A DNA stretch of 64,000 nucleotides from Rhodoferax sp. (GCA_029866205.1 JARWZT010000010.1:1-64000), one strand, 5' to 3'. Counted from the first letter of the stretch, positions 25,192 to 35,887 are shown. Translations and numbers: made by a program. Notes: a model not told the origin generated them from the sequence alone.

Positions 25192-25313
25192 GAACCCAAC
25201 CCGTGTGATGTGCGCTGATACGACTCAAGCGCAGGGTTTGTCCGGCGCCAAAAGGCCAACGGGGATTGTAGAGTGGCGTCCGACGGGCGCGCCAGCAGAG
25301 GCAAAATGCAGCT

Positions 25314-28130
25314 ATGCACCAAGCCCCCAACACCCTCTTGCTGATCGACGGATCGAGTTATCTGTACCGCGCCTTCCACGCCATGCCCGATCTGCGCGCC
25401 ATTCCGGGCGACCCTGCCAGCAGCCCCACCGGGGCGGTGCGCGGCATGGTCAACATGATGCAAGCCCTGAAAAAAGAGGTGCCTGCTGCCTTCGTGGCCT
25501 GCGTCTTTGACGCCAAGGGGCCCACCTTTCGCGATGCCATTTACCCCCAATACAAGGCCCAGCGGGCCCCCATGCCCGACGACTTGCGCCTGCAGATCGC
25601 GCCCATCCACGAGGTCGTGCACCTGCTGGGAATGCGCGTGCTGGACGTGCCGGGCGTCGAAGCCGACGACGTGATTGGCACGCTGGCCGTGTTGGCCGCC
25701 GCCCGAGGCATGGAGGTGGTGGTGAGCAGCGGTGACAAAGACCTGGCACAGCTGGTCAATGAACGCATCACCATCATCGACACCATGAACGGCAAACGGC
25801 GTGATCTGGCGGGTGTCCAAGCGGAGTTTGGGGTACCGGCGCACCTGATGTTGGATTACCAGACGCTGGTGGGCGACACGGTAGACAACGTGCCGGGTGT
25901 GTCCAAAGTGGGGCCCAAGACGGCAGTCAAATGGCTCCAGGAATACGGAAGCCTGCAAGCGGTGGTCGAGAACGCCGACAAGATTGGCGGCGTGGTAGGC
26001 GAAAACCTGCGCAAGGCGCTGGAATGGCTGCCCACCGGGCGCCAGTTGCTGACCATCAAGACCGACTGCGACCTGCGCGACTGGTTGCCGGGCCTGCCAT
26101 CGTTGGACGAACTACTTGCCCGCCCCGAAGAAACCGCGGGTTTGCACGACTTTTATGAGCGTGTGGGCTTCAAGGGGCTGGCCCGGGCCGCCGCCGCCCA
26201 AATGGCTAAAGGGGCGCCGCGCAGCGTTTCATCAGGCGAGCCCGATTTGTTTTCTGACAACGCCGCCGCAGTGATCGCGCCGCCCGCTGGCCAAACCAGC
26301 CTGTTTGGCGATGACGCACCGGTGCGCGCCACCCAGTACGAAACCGTGCTGACCTGGGATGCTTTGGAGCGTTGGATCCAGGCGGCTAAGGCGGCGGACC
26401 TGGTGGCCCTCGACACCGAAACGACCTCGCTGGACGAAATGCGCGCAGAAATTGTGGGCATCAGCCTGTGCGTGGTGGCCGGGCAGGCTGCCTACATTCC
26501 CTTGGCCCACCGCTATCCCGGCGCACCCGAACAGCTGCCGCGTGACGAGGTGCTGGCGCGCCTCAAGCCCTGGCTGGAAAGCCCCCTGCACCACAAGTTG
26601 GGGCAGCACGTCAAATATGACCGCCATGTTTTTGCCAACCACGGTATTGAGGTGCAGGGCTACGCCCACGACACCATGTTGCAAAGCTATGTGCTTGAAG
26701 TGCACAAACCGCACAGCCTGTCCAGCCTGGCCGAGCGCCACCTGGGGCGCACGGGTCTGAGCTTTGAAGACCTATGCGGCAAGGGTGCCAATCAGATCTG
26801 CTTTGACCAGGTGGACCTGGCCCGCGCAGCGGAATATGCCTGCGAAGACGCCGACATGGCCCTTGAAGTGCACCAATTGCTCTGGCCGCAGATTGCCGCC
26901 AATGAAAAACTGCGCTTCGTGTACGAACTGGAGATCGCCAGCAGTGAGTCGCTTTACCGCATTGAACGCAACGGTGTACTGATTGACGCCCCGACCTTGG
27001 CCGCGCAAAGCCAGACGCTGGGCACCCGCATACTGGAACTCGAAACCGAAGCCCATGCGCTGGCGGGTCAGCCTTTCAATTTAAGCAGCCCCAAACAAAT
27101 TGGCGAGATTTTCTTCACCAAACTAGGCCTGCCGGTGGTCAAAAAAACCGCGACCGGTGCCCCCAGCACCGATGAGGAAGTGCTGGAAAAGCTGGCCGAG
27201 GACTTTCCGTTGCCGGCCAAAATCCTTGAACACCGCGGCCTGTCCAAGCTCAAGGGCACCTACACCGATAAACTGGCCCAGCTCGCCCATCCGCGCACGG
27301 GCCGGGTGCACACGCACTACGCGCAGGCGGTGGCCGTCACCGGACGTTTGTCCAGCAACGACCCGAACCTGCAGAACATCCCCATCCGAACCCCCGAGGG
27401 GCGGCGCGTGCGCGAGGCGTTTGTGGCGCCCGCGGGCAGCGTCATCGCCAGCGCGGACTACAGCCAGATTGAGTTGCGCATCATGGCCCACATCAGCGGT
27501 GACGAGGCGCTCTTGCACGCCTTTCAGCAAGGCTTGGACGTGCACCGTGCCACCGCCGCCGAGGTGTTTGGCGTGGCGGTGGAGCAGGTTAGCAACGAGC
27601 AGCGGCGTTATGCCAAGGTCATCAACTTTGGGCTGATCTATGGCATGAGCGCCTACGGCCTGGCGCGCAACCTGGGCATCGACAACACGGCGGCCAAGAA
27701 TTACATCGAGCGCTACTTTGCCCGTTTCTATGGCGTCAAACGTTATATGGACGACACCCGCGCCCAAGCCAAGGCGCGCGGCTATGTTGAAACTGTGTTC
27801 GGCCGGCGTCTGTACCTGCCCGAGATCAACTCGCCCAACGGGCAGCGCCGCGCTGGGGCCGAGCGTGCAGCGATCAACGCGCCGATGCAGGGCACAGCGG
27901 CGGATCTGATCAAACTGAGCATGGTGAAAGTGCAGCAGGTGCTGGATGCGGAGCACCGCGCCACCAAGATGATCATGCAGGTGCACGACGAGCTGGTGTT
28001 TGAAGTACCAAACGCCGAGGTGGACTGGGTCAAGGCGGAAGTACCCCGCTTGATGGCCGAGGTGGCAGCGCTCAAAGTCCCCTTGCTGGCCGAGATGGGG
28101 GTCGGACCCAACTGGGATCAGGCCCATTGA
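25314..28130 (+). CDS. polA: DNA polymerase I
   Basis: The 938-residue protein has all three modules. The 5' nuclease is at about residues 1-290 (LLLIDGSSYLYRAFHAMP, GVEADDVIGTLA). The 3'-5' exonuclease around residue 360 has an intact LDTETTSLDEM, so proofreading is retained. The family A polymerase has motif A SADYSQIELRIMAH, the O-helix RRYAKVINFGLIYGMSAYGL and motif C QVHDELVFEVP. Length is typical. It replaces RNA primers and fills repair gaps. Confidence 0.97.
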   Translation: MHQAPNTLLLIDGSSYLYRAFHAMPDLRAIPGDPASSPTGAVRGMVNMMQALKKEVPAAFVACVFDAKGPTFRDAIYPQYKAQRAPMPDDLRLQIAPIHEVVHLLGMRVLDVPGVEADDVIGTLAVLAAARGMEVVVSSGDKDLAQLVNERITIIDTMNGKRRDLAGVQAEFGVPAHLMLDYQTLVGDTVDNVPGVSKVGPKTAVKWLQEYGSLQAVVENADKIGGVVGENLRKALEWLPTGRQLLTIKTDCDLRDWLPGLPSLDELLARPEETAGLHDFYERVGFKGLARAAAAQMAKGAPRSVSSGEPDLFSDNAAAVIAPPAGQTSLFGDDAPVRATQYETVLTWDALERWIQAAKAADLVALDTETTSLDEMRAEIVGISLCVVAGQAAYIPLAHRYPGAPEQLPRDEVLARLKPWLESPLHHKLGQHVKYDRHVFANHGIEVQGYAHDTMLQSYVLEVHKPHSLSSLAERHLGRTGLSFEDLCGKGANQICFDQVDLARAAEYACEDADMALEVHQLLWPQIAANEKLRFVYELEIASSESLYRIERNGVLIDAPTLAAQSQTLGTRILELETEAHALAGQPFNLSSPKQIGEIFFTKLGLPVVKKTATGAPSTDEEVLEKLAEDFPLPAKILEHRGLSKLKGTYTDKLAQLAHPRTGRVHTHYAQAVAVTGRLSSNDPNLQNIPIRTPEGRRVREAFVAPAGSVIASADYSQIELRIMAHISGDEALLHAFQQGLDVHRATAAEVFGVAVEQVSNEQRRYAKVINFGLIYGMSAYGLARNLGIDNTAAKNYIERYFARFYGVKRYMDDTRAQAKARGYVETVFGRRLYLPEINSPNGQRRAGAERAAINAPMQGTAADLIKLSMVKVQQVLDAEHRATKMIMQVHDELVFEVPNAEVDWVKAEVPRLMAEVAALKVPLLAEMGVGPNWDQAH

Positions 28131-28280
28131 CCTTGGCGCTGCGGTCTGCCACAGGGCTGCGGCACAATCTGCACCCTGGGTCGGGCCGGCCCACCACGCA
28201 CCGAGACCTGCTTCCAGTGAGCGACGCCGCCAAAGACGCGGGTGCGTTACGTGTTCTTATCCAACCAAGGGACTCCCGAA

Positions 28281-29174
28281 ATGAACGAAAACACCATGCA
28301 AGACGCACACGCACTTTTGGATGCACGGGCCGATGAGGCCCAGCCCAGCCGCCGCACCGCGCTGAAGGCCGCTGCCGGAGCCAGCTTTGCCGCAGCGGTC
28401 ATGCCGATCGCTGCCCAAACGGTGGTCACTACGCCCAGCGACGGTTTGCTTGCGGGCGCGGTGCAGATCGACGTCAACGGGTTTGCCTTGCCGGCTTACC
28501 GTGCGGCACCGGTCGGTGTCAAAAACGCGCCGGTGGTGTTGGTGGTACCTGAGATTTTTGGCCTGCATGCGCACATTGCCGACGTGGCGCGGCGCCTGGC
28601 CCGTTTGGGTTATCTCGCGATTGCCCCCGACCTGATGGCGCGCCAGGGCGATGCCACCCAAATTGCGGACATGGCCCAGTTGATGGCCAACATCGTGTCC
28701 AAGGTGCCCGATGCGCAGGTGATGGCTGACCTGGACGCGACGGTGGCCTGGGCTGCACGCAACGGCGGTGATAGTGATCGCCTCGCCATCACTGGTTTTT
28801 GCTGGGGCGGGCGGATTACCTGGCTGTATACGGCCCACCAACCCAAGGTCAAAGCGGGCGTTGCGTGGTACGGGCGGTTGGTGGGGCAAAGCTCGCCGCT
28901 CACGCCGGTGCACCCGGTCGACGTGGCGGCCAAGCTCAAGGCCCCGGTGCTCGGCCTGTATGGCGGTGCGGATACCGGCATTCCACTGGCCACCGTGGAC
29001 GCCATGAAGGCGGCTTTGGACAGCGCACCTGCGCCTGCCAAGTCGTCGCAATTTGTGGTTTATCCCGACACACCACACGCGTTTCATGCCGATTACCGCC
29101 CCTCTTTCCGCAAAGAAGCGGCCCAAGACGGTTGGCAGCGCCTGACCCAATGGCTCAAACAAAACGGTGTCTAA
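28281..29174 (+). CDS. Dienelactone hydrolase family protein with Tat-type signal
   Basis: The 297-residue protein has [18 protein letters not shown] near residues 23-40 and then AAQ, a twin-arginine-like signal preceded by a 22-residue N-region. The mature part has the dienelactone hydrolase fold with Glu in VPEIFG, nucleophile Cys in GFCWGG, Asp in GGADTGIP and His in PHAFHADY, so the catalytic triad is intact. It may hydrolyse a lactone or ester in the periplasm. ATG at 28281 is preceded by AAGGGA; the frame is open from 28242 but lacks support. Confidence 0.85.
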   Translation: MNENTMQDAHALLDARADEAQPSRRTALKAAAGASFAAAVMPIAAQTVVTTPSDGLLAGAVQIDVNGFALPAYRAAPVGVKNAPVVLVVPEIFGLHAHIADVARRLARLGYLAIAPDLMARQGDATQIADMAQLMANIVSKVPDAQVMADLDATVAWAARNGGDSDRLAITGFCWGGRITWLYTAHQPKVKAGVAWYGRLVGQSSPLTPVHPVDVAAKLKAPVLGLYGGADTGIPLATVDAMKAALDSAPAPAKSSQFVVYPDTPHAFHADYRPSFRKEAAQDGWQRLTQWLKQNGV

Positions 29175-29216
29175 AACGGAAGCGACAGGCTTTGCTTCTC
29201 TGATCCAGGGTTATTG

Positions 29217-30014
29217 ATGATTTTGTTTGCGATATTGGTCGGCACCCTGTTTGCCGGTGTGGGCAGCGTTTGGGTTGCGGCCGCGCTCAGTTTTGGCATT
29301 CTGGCGCGCTACACGCAGCACATGCTGAGCTTGGCGGCGGGTGCCTTGCTGGCTACTGCGTTCATGCACTTGCTGCCAGAAGCCTTTGAAAGCCAGGTTG
29401 GTGCCGATCAGCTGTTCATGACCTTGCTGATCGGCCTGGTCTTTTTCTTTTTGCTCGACAAAGCGGAGCTTTGGCACCACGGTCATGAGCATGGCCATAG
29501 TCAAGATCACGACCGCGACCACGATCACGACCACCACGGAGCGCACAGTCACCCACCGCACAGCGGTGGAGCCTGGGCCGTACTTGCCGGTGACAGCGTG
29601 CATTGCTTTGGCGACGGCGTTTTGATTGCCGCTGCTTTTATGGCCGACATGCGGCTGGGCGCCATTGCCGCACTGGCCGTACTGGCGCATGAGGTACCGC
29701 ACCACATGGGCGACCTGATGGTCTTGCGCTCCAACACCACGGGTCGCAATGCGGCCTTGGTCAAGGTCTCGTTGGCCGGATCAGTGACGGCCTTGGGGGG
29801 TGTGCTGGGCTTTTGGCTGGTGGAGCAGCTGACCGACTACCTGCCGTATTTTCTGGTGGTGGCTTCCAGCAGCTTTATGTATGTGGCGTTGGCCGATCTG
29901 ATTCCGCAGCTGCAAAAGCGATTGGGCGCAGCTCAGACGGCTGCGCAAATCGGATGGCTGTTGTGCGGCATCGGCCTGGTCACGGCGGTCAGTACGCTGG
30001 CCCACGCCCATTGA
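29217..30014 (+). CDS. ZIP family divalent metal transporter
   Basis: The 265-residue membrane protein has ZIP signatures: an HLLPEAF end of TM II, a His-rich cytoplasmic loop of alternating His and Asp residues (HEHGHSQDHDRDHDHDHHG) between TM III and IV, HCFGDGV in TM IV (usual form HNxxDG) and HEVPHHMGD in TM V. It probably moves zinc or iron into the cytoplasm. Its start is 42 bases after the dienelactone hydrolase stop. The first ATG is 29217; a TTG three bases earlier is possible. Direction and metal are inferred from the family. Confidence 0.88.
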   Translation: MILFAILVGTLFAGVGSVWVAAALSFGILARYTQHMLSLAAGALLATAFMHLLPEAFESQVGADQLFMTLLIGLVFFFLLDKAELWHHGHEHGHSQDHDRDHDHDHHGAHSHPPHSGGAWAVLAGDSVHCFGDGVLIAAAFMADMRLGAIAALAVLAHEVPHHMGDLMVLRSNTTGRNAALVKVSLAGSVTALGGVLGFWLVEQLTDYLPYFLVVASSSFMYVALADLIPQLQKRLGAAQTAAQIGWLLCGIGLVTAVSTLAHAH

Positions 30015-30056
30015 GCTCCGGGCGCAAGGCGCGACAGAAAAGCCTGTTTTGAATTT

Positions 30057-31523
30057 ATGACGATGTTCCCTAAGACTTCTTGGCGTGTCACCCCCCCGCT
30101 TTTGCGCCTGTACGGGGTGGCCCTGCTTGCCATTTTGATGTCGGGTTGTGCGCTGACGCTGCCGCCCCGGACCGTGCCCACCCAGGTGAGTCCGCAGTGG
30201 CAGGCACCGCTGCCTCACCAAGGTGCACTGGTGCAGCTGCGTCAATGGTGGCGGGCGCAGGGTGATCCGCTGCTGGTGGAACTGCAGGACGCGGCACAAG
30301 AAGCCAGTCCGGGTGTGGCCCAGGCCAATGCCCGATTGCAATCGGCCCGGGCCAACCAGGCTGCAGCGCGCGCCGCCTTGGTGCCCCGGGTAGACGCCAC
30401 TCTGGCAGCCAGCAGAGGCCAGACCCAGCCGGCCATGCCGGCAGCGACCAGCCTGAGCCTGGGCGCGCAAGCTTCCTGGGAACTCGACCTGGTGGGTGCC
30501 AATCGGGTGGTGAAAGACGCGGCCGACGCTCAAGTGCAAGCCGGTCAGGCCCAATGGCATGACGCCCGGGTGGCCGTGGCCGCTGAAGTCGCGAGCACCT
30601 ACTTTGGTCTGCGCGCCTGCCGCAGACAGGCGGACATCGTGGCACGCGACGCCGCATCGCGCCAGGAGACCGAGCGCCTGACAGCGCTGTTGCTGCGCGC
30701 CGGGATGGCCCGCAGCGCCGACTTGGCGCTGAGCCAAGCCAGTGCCGCCGAAAGCCGCAAGCGGCTGACCCAACAAAATGCGGATTGCGATTTGGCGCTC
30801 AAGGCGCTGGTATCACTCACCGCACTGGACGAAACCCGCCTGCGACAGCGCTTGGGCACCGGTGCGGTAGCTGCCCTCGAGCTACCCGGTTTTGGTGTGG
30901 CCCAAGTGCCTGTGCAAACCGTGAGCCAGCGCCCCGACGTGTTTTCTGCCGAGCGTGATGTTGTGGTCGCCAGTGCCGCGGTAGGCAGCGCGCAGGCGCA
31001 ACGCTGGCCGCGCCTGACCTTGAGCGGTTCGATTGGCGCGCTTCGCTACGCCAGCACTGGCCCAGAAACGGACATGACGACCTGGTCTTTTGGGCCCTTG
31101 GCCCTGAGCGTTCCAGTGTTTGACGCGGGTCAGCGCGCTGCCAACGTGGTGGCGGCGCAGGCCCAATACGCCCAAAGCGTGGTGACCTATCGCGCCAAGG
31201 TGCGCGCCGCAGTGCGCGAAGTGGAAGAAGCCCTGGTCGCCTTGCAGAGCGTGCAAGCACGCCATGGGGACACGGTGTTGGCTTTGCGCGGTTACACCCA
31301 GGCGCTGGAAGCCTGCACTCTGCGCCACCAAAAAGGCATGGCGAGCCTGTTGGAACTCGAGGAAACCCGCCGCATGGCCCTGGGGGCCGAGTTGGCACTC
31401 GACGCGCTCCAACTGGAGCGACAGCGCGCTTGGCTCGCCCTGTACCGTGCCGCAGGCGGCGGTTGGGAGCCCGACAGTTCCGCAGCGACGCCTCTTGCAC
31501 CGGGCCCCAGCGCCGCACCTTGA
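30057..31523 (+). CDS. RND efflux outer-membrane lipoprotein (OprM/NodT family)
   Basis: The 488-residue TolC-like protein has a lipoprotein signal ending in LMSGCA (Cys31). It carries the two repeated outer-membrane efflux domains with long helices (ASPGVAQANARLQSARAN and the later QSVVTYRAKVRAAVREVEEA). It forms the outer-membrane exit duct for the adaptor and pump encoded next. The three genes are contiguous in one direction with gaps of 17 and 9 bases, so a complete tripartite operon is likely. Confidence 0.9.
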   Translation: MTMFPKTSWRVTPPLLRLYGVALLAILMSGCALTLPPRTVPTQVSPQWQAPLPHQGALVQLRQWWRAQGDPLLVELQDAAQEASPGVAQANARLQSARANQAAARAALVPRVDATLAASRGQTQPAMPAATSLSLGAQASWELDLVGANRVVKDAADAQVQAGQAQWHDARVAVAAEVASTYFGLRACRRQADIVARDAASRQETERLTALLLRAGMARSADLALSQASAAESRKRLTQQNADCDLALKALVSLTALDETRLRQRLGTGAVAALELPGFGVAQVPVQTVSQRPDVFSAERDVVVASAAVGSAQAQRWPRLTLSGSIGALRYASTGPETDMTTWSFGPLALSVPVFDAGQRAANVVAAQAQYAQSVVTYRAKVRAAVREVEEALVALQSVQARHGDTVLALRGYTQALEACTLRHQKGMASLLELEETRRMALGAELALDALQLERQRAWLALYRAAGGGWEPDSSAATPLAPGPSAAP

Positions 31524-31540
31524 TATTGAAAGTTAATCCC

Positions 31541-32770
31541 ATGAATGCTTGGATTGTTTTGAAGACGCCGCAGCGCCAATGGCGCTTGTGGGGCACTGGA
31601 GCGCTGTTGTTGGCTTGCGGACTGGGGTCGCAAGCCACTTTGGCAGCCGACCCCAAACCAGCAGCGGCCGCCCCGGTCAAACCGGCCCTGACGGTTACGA
31701 CGGTGCAGGCCATGGTCCGCAGCATTCCCAGCGTCTTGTCCGCCAATGGCAATGTGTTGGCTTGGCAAGAGGCGAGCGTTGGCGCAGAAGTTGGCGGCCT
31801 GCGGGTCCAGGAGCTGCACGCGCAAGTGGGCGACACGGTGCAACGCGGCCAGCTTTTGGCGAGCTTGGTGTCTGACGGTGTTCAGGCCGACGTAGCGCTT
31901 GCCCGGGCACAGCTGGCCGAGGCCCAGGCCCTTGGTGCCGATGCCGTGGCCAATGCAGAGCGGGCCCGCAGCCTGCAAGACAGCGGTGCCATCAGCGCGC
32001 AACAAATTGCCCAAATGCTCACCGCCGAGCAGGCTGCCAAAGCCCGGATGGAGTCGGCCAAAGCAGGACTGGACGCCCAGTTGCTGCGCCTCAAACACAC
32101 CCAGGTGCTGGCCCCTGACAGCGGCACCATCACCCAACGCAATGCGGCCTTGGGCACGGTAGTGGGTGCCGGCAGTGAAATGTTTCGCATGATCCGTCAA
32201 GGGCGCCTCGAATGGCGCGCTGAACTCACCTCGGCCGAGCTGGGTCGGGTGCCGGTGGGTTCCTCGGTGGTGGTGAACGCTCCGGGAGGCGTCCAAGCCA
32301 CAGGGCGGGTGCGCATGGTGGCACCCACTGTCGACCCACAGACCCGGTTGGGTTTGGTCTATGTGGATTTGGTGGCCCCCGTGGCACCGGCCAAGGTTTC
32401 GCTGGCTGCGGCTTTCAAGCCTGGCATGTATGCCCAGGGAAGCTTTGCTTTGGGCAAGTCGGACGCGCTGACCATTCCGCAGCAGGCGGTGGTGGTTCGC
32501 GACGGCTTTAGTTACTGCTTCCAGGTGCAGGCGGACGCGCGCGTCGCGCAGGTCAAGATCACCACCGGTCGGCGGGTGGGTGACGCCGCTTTGGGGTTGG
32601 TCGAGGTGGTGGACGGCCTGCCCCAAGGTGCGATCGTCGTGGCCAGTGGCGCGGGCTTCCTGAATGACGGCGATACCGTGAAAACCGTGGCCCTGGCAAC
32701 CAAGCCCGCCATCGCGTCGTCGCAGAGCGTCAAACCCGGGCCGGCGGCCAGCGCGGCGCGTGCGCCCTAA
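31541..32770 (+). CDS. RND efflux periplasmic adaptor (membrane fusion protein)
   Basis: The 409-residue protein has a signal sequence (start ATG 31541, cleavage near TLAAD), a lipoyl/barrel-sandwich part (ASVGAEVGGLRVQELHAQVGDTVQRG), a helical hairpin, the second lipoyl half (DSGTITQRNAALGTVV) and a beta-barrel. This is the standard HlyD/AcrA-like order. It links the pump to the outer-membrane duct. The upstream part of the longer open frame overlaps the outer-membrane gene and was not used. Confidence 0.92.
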   Translation: MNAWIVLKTPQRQWRLWGTGALLLACGLGSQATLAADPKPAAAAPVKPALTVTTVQAMVRSIPSVLSANGNVLAWQEASVGAEVGGLRVQELHAQVGDTVQRGQLLASLVSDGVQADVALARAQLAEAQALGADAVANAERARSLQDSGAISAQQIAQMLTAEQAAKARMESAKAGLDAQLLRLKHTQVLAPDSGTITQRNAALGTVVGAGSEMFRMIRQGRLEWRAELTSAELGRVPVGSSVVVNAPGGVQATGRVRMVAPTVDPQTRLGLVYVDLVAPVAPAKVSLAAAFKPGMYAQGSFALGKSDALTIPQQAVVVRDGFSYCFQVQADARVAQVKITTGRRVGDAALGLVEVVDGLPQGAIVVASGAGFLNDGDTVKTVALATKPAIASSQSVKPGPAASAARAP

Positions 32771-32779
32771 GGAGCGGGC

Positions 32780-35700
32780 GTGAACTTTTCTTCGCTTTCG
32801 ATCAAGAACCCGATACCGGCCATCATGCTCTTCGCCCTGCTGTCGCTGGCAGGGCTGCTGGCGTTTCGCGGCAGCGTGGTGCAGGACTTCCCGGACATTG
32901 AGCTTCCGATCGTTACTGTCAGCGCCAGCCTGCCCGGTGCGGCGCCAGCACAGCTCGAAACTGAGGTTGCCCGAAAAATTGAGGACGCGGTGGCCAGTCT
33001 GGCCGGTGTCAAGAACATATACACCAAAGTGCTGGATGGCAGCGCCACCGTAACTGTGGAGTTTGTGCTGGAAAAGCCCATCAACGAGGCGGTCAACGAC
33101 GTGCGCGATGCGGTGGCGGGTGTGCGCGCCGATTTGCCCAGCGAAGTGCGCGACCCTTCTGTCACCAAGGCATCGACCGCTGGCCGTGTGGTCTTGGCTT
33201 TTACCGCACAAGCGGCCCAAGAGCCGGACAAAGTCCCACTCGATGACGAGGCCGTGAGTTGGTTTGTCGACAACACGGTGGCCAAGCGACTGCGTTCCGT
33301 GCCGGGCGTGGGGGCTGTCAAGCGCTTGGGTGGCGTGAGTCGCGAGCTGCGGGTCGAGCTGATCCCAGCGCGGATGGCCGCTTTGCAGGTGGCGGCCATT
33401 GATGTGTCTCGTCGGTTGCGCCTCGTGCAGCAGGAGTCCCCCGGGGGTCGGGGGGATGTCAGTGGTGCGGAGCAATCGGTGCGTACGATTGCCACGGTGC
33501 AGTCGGCGGCCGAGTTGGCTGATTTGGACCTGCCTTTGCAGGACGGGCGCCACATTCGCCTGGGTGATGTGGCGCGGGTAATCGACACCGTCAGCGAACC
33601 GCGTGCCTTGGCCACCATGAACGGGAAGCCCGTGGTGGGATTTGAGGTCTTTCGCACCAAAGGGGCGAGCGAGATTGACGTCGCGCGGGGCGCCCGTGCG
33701 GCGGTCGATGCGCTGCAGCTGGAGCACCCTAACATCGTTCTCAAGGCGGTGATTGACAATGCCCGCCCGGTGCAGGAGAACTTTCAGGGCTCCATGGAGC
33801 TGTTGTACGAGGGGGCTTTCTTGGCCGTGCTGGTGGTGTGGTGGTTTTTGCGCGACTGGCGCGCCACCCTGGTGGCCGCAGCGGCATTGCCCCTGTCAGT
33901 GATTCCGACATTTTTGGGCCTGAAGTACTTCGGCTACACGCTCAACACGGTGACCTTGCTGTCCCTGGCCTTGGTTGTCGGGGTGCTGGTGGACGATGCG
34001 ATTGTCGAGATCGAGAACATCGCACGCCATTTGCGCATGGGGAAAACTCCGTTTCAGGCGTCTATGGAAGCGGCCGATGAAATTGGCATGGCCGTGATCG
34101 CCACCACTTTTGCGCTGGTGGCGGTGTTTTTGCCCACCGCCTTTATGGGCGGGGTGCCTGGGCTGTTTTTCAAGCAGTTTGGCTGGACGGCGGTGCTGGC
34201 GATTGTGGCTTCGCTGATGGTGGCGCGCCTGCTGACCCCCATGATGGCCGCCTACATCTTGCGCTCTCCCAGAGACGCCCATGGCAACCTGCAAACGACG
34301 GAGCCGCCCGACGGCTGGATCATGGCCAGCTACATGCGCGCCATGCGCTGGTGCTTGCGCCACCGCTGGTGGACGGCTTTGGGCGCAGGGCTGTTTTTTG
34401 TCGGATCGATTGCGCTGGTGCCGCTTCTGCCCACCGGCTTCGTGCCCCCTGCCGACCGCGACCAAACCCAGGTGACTCTGGAACTTCCGCCGGGCAGTAC
34501 CTTGGCCGAGACGGCAGATACTGCCGAAAAGGTCCGCCTGTCCATCATGGAGCTGCCGCAGGTGGTAGGGGTGTTCAGCTCGATTGGGGGCGGCTCCAGC
34601 GGAGACGCCTTTGCCCCGGGCGCGGCCGCGGAGGCGCGCCGTGCTGTGCTGACCGTGACGACGGTGCACCGCACCGAGCGCGCGGAGTCGATGATCGGTG
34701 TCGATGCCCTGATCCGCCTGCGCATGGCAGAGATTCCCGGCGCGCGATTTAACGTCGGCCCCCCGGACAGCGGGACCAAGATGCAATTGGTGCTCAAGAG
34801 TGAAGATGCGTCGGCCTTGCTGCAAACCGCACAGACGGTTGAGCGGGAGTTGCGCACCTTGAAAGGCATTGGCAACGTCAGCTCCAGCGCCTCGCTGGTG
34901 CGCCCCGAGATCATTGTTCGCCCCGACATGCGCCTGGCCGCCGATGCCGGCGTCACGGCGGCGAGCATCGGTGAGACGATTCGTGTTGCCACGGCGGGTG
35001 ACTATGACACCGCGCTCTCCAAGCTGAACCTCGCCCAGCGCCAGGTGCCAATTCGGGTCAAGCTGCCCGACGCGGTGCGCGCGGATCTGGCCGCTTTGGA
35101 GCGGCTGACTGTGCCTGGCAAGAATGGGCCGGTGTTGCTGGGCAGTGTCGCGACTCTCTCCATGGAGAGTGGCCCCGCGCAGATTGACCGCCTCAACCGC
35201 AGCCGCAATGTGACCCTGGACGTCGAGTTGGGCATCCGCACCCTGGGCGAAGTCAACTCCGAGGCGCGTGCCTTGCCCAGCCTCAAAAATCTGCCACCCG
35301 CGGTGTCGATTGCCGAACTGGGCGACGCCCAGGAGATGCAGGCTTTGTTTGCCAGTTTCGGCATTGCCATGGCCATTGGCGTACTGTGCATCTACGGCGT
35401 GCTGGTGCTTTTGTTCAAAGATTTTTTGCAGCCGGTGACCATCTTGGCCGCATTGCCCTTGAGTATTGGCGGCGCTTTTGTGCTTTTGCTGCTCACCGGG
35501 CGGGCCTTGTCCATGCCCACCATGATTGGTCTGATCATGCTGATGGGCATCGTGACCAAGAATTCGATCTTGCTGGTGGACTATGCCATTTTGGCGCGCC
35601 AGGCGGGCATGGAGCGATTTGAGGCCTTGGTGGACGCTTGCCACAAACGCAGTCGTCCGATCGTGATGACCACCATTGCGATGGGCGCAGGCATGATGCC

Positions 35701-35875
35701 GCTGGCGCTCGGTTGGGGTGCCGACCCGAGCTTCCGCTCACCCATGGCGATCGCCGTCATTGGGGGCCTGATCACCTCCACGCTGCTGAGCCTCCTGGTC
35801 GTGCCCGCGGTGTTTACCTTTGTGGACGACTTGGCCTTGGTCTTGGGGCGTGTTCTGCTGCGGCGTCGCCCGTAA
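32780..35875 (+). CDS. RND multidrug/efflux pump, HAE1 family
   Basis: The 1031-residue protein starts at a GTG with GGAGCG upstream. It has twelve membrane segments, two large periplasmic loops, and the TM4 proton-relay LVVGVLVDDAIVEIENI with the paired Asp. The N-terminus NFSSLSIKNPIPAIMLFALL is usual for AcrB-like HAE pumps. It exports drugs, detergents or metabolites by proton antiport in complex with the upstream proteins. No repressor gene is adjacent, so its regulation is not visible. Confidence 0.94.
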   Translation: MNFSSLSIKNPIPAIMLFALLSLAGLLAFRGSVVQDFPDIELPIVTVSASLPGAAPAQLETEVARKIEDAVASLAGVKNIYTKVLDGSATVTVEFVLEKPINEAVNDVRDAVAGVRADLPSEVRDPSVTKASTAGRVVLAFTAQAAQEPDKVPLDDEAVSWFVDNTVAKRLRSVPGVGAVKRLGGVSRELRVELIPARMAALQVAAIDVSRRLRLVQQESPGGRGDVSGAEQSVRTIATVQSAAELADLDLPLQDGRHIRLGDVARVIDTVSEPRALATMNGKPVVGFEVFRTKGASEIDVARGARAAVDALQLEHPNIVLKAVIDNARPVQENFQGSMELLYEGAFLAVLVVWWFLRDWRATLVAAAALPLSVIPTFLGLKYFGYTLNTVTLLSLALVVGVLVDDAIVEIENIARHLRMGKTPFQASMEAADEIGMAVIATTFALVAVFLPTAFMGGVPGLFFKQFGWTAVLAIVASLMVARLLTPMMAAYILRSPRDAHGNLQTTEPPDGWIMASYMRAMRWCLRHRWWTALGAGLFFVGSIALVPLLPTGFVPPADRDQTQVTLELPPGSTLAETADTAEKVRLSIMELPQVVGVFSSIGGGSSGDAFAPGAAAEARRAVLTVTTVHRTERAESMIGVDALIRLRMAEIPGARFNVGPPDSGTKMQLVLKSEDASALLQTAQTVERELRTLKGIGNVSSSASLVRPEIIVRPDMRLAADAGVTAASIGETIRVATAGDYDTALSKLNLAQRQVPIRVKLPDAVRADLAALERLTVPGKNGPVLLGSVATLSMESGPAQIDRLNRSRNVTLDVELGIRTLGEVNSEARALPSLKNLPPAVSIAELGDAQEMQALFASFGIAMAIGVLCIYGVLVLLFKDFLQPVTILAALPLSIGGAFVLLLLTGRALSMPTMIGLIMLMGIVTKNSILLVDYAILARQAGMERFEALVDACHKRSRPIVMTTIAMGAGMMPLALGWGADPSFRSPMAIAVIGGLITSTLLSLLVVPAVFTFVDDLALVLGRVLLRRRP

Positions 35876-35887
35876 CGTCATTGCTTG

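Noticed and set aside
29480..29560. CAC/GAC-rich tandem repeat as a possible CRISPR or satellite
   Set aside because: It is the His/Asp-rich loop coding of the ZIP transporter, in frame and typical of the family.
31292..33727. 811-codon minus-strand open frame
   Set aside because: It is antisense to the efflux outer-membrane, adaptor and pump genes, which have full family motifs. His/Arg/Gly-rich composition is typical of a high-GC shadow frame.
33896..35644. 582-codon minus-strand open frame
   Set aside because: Antisense to the RND pump; low-complexity His/Gln/Gly-rich translation with no motif.
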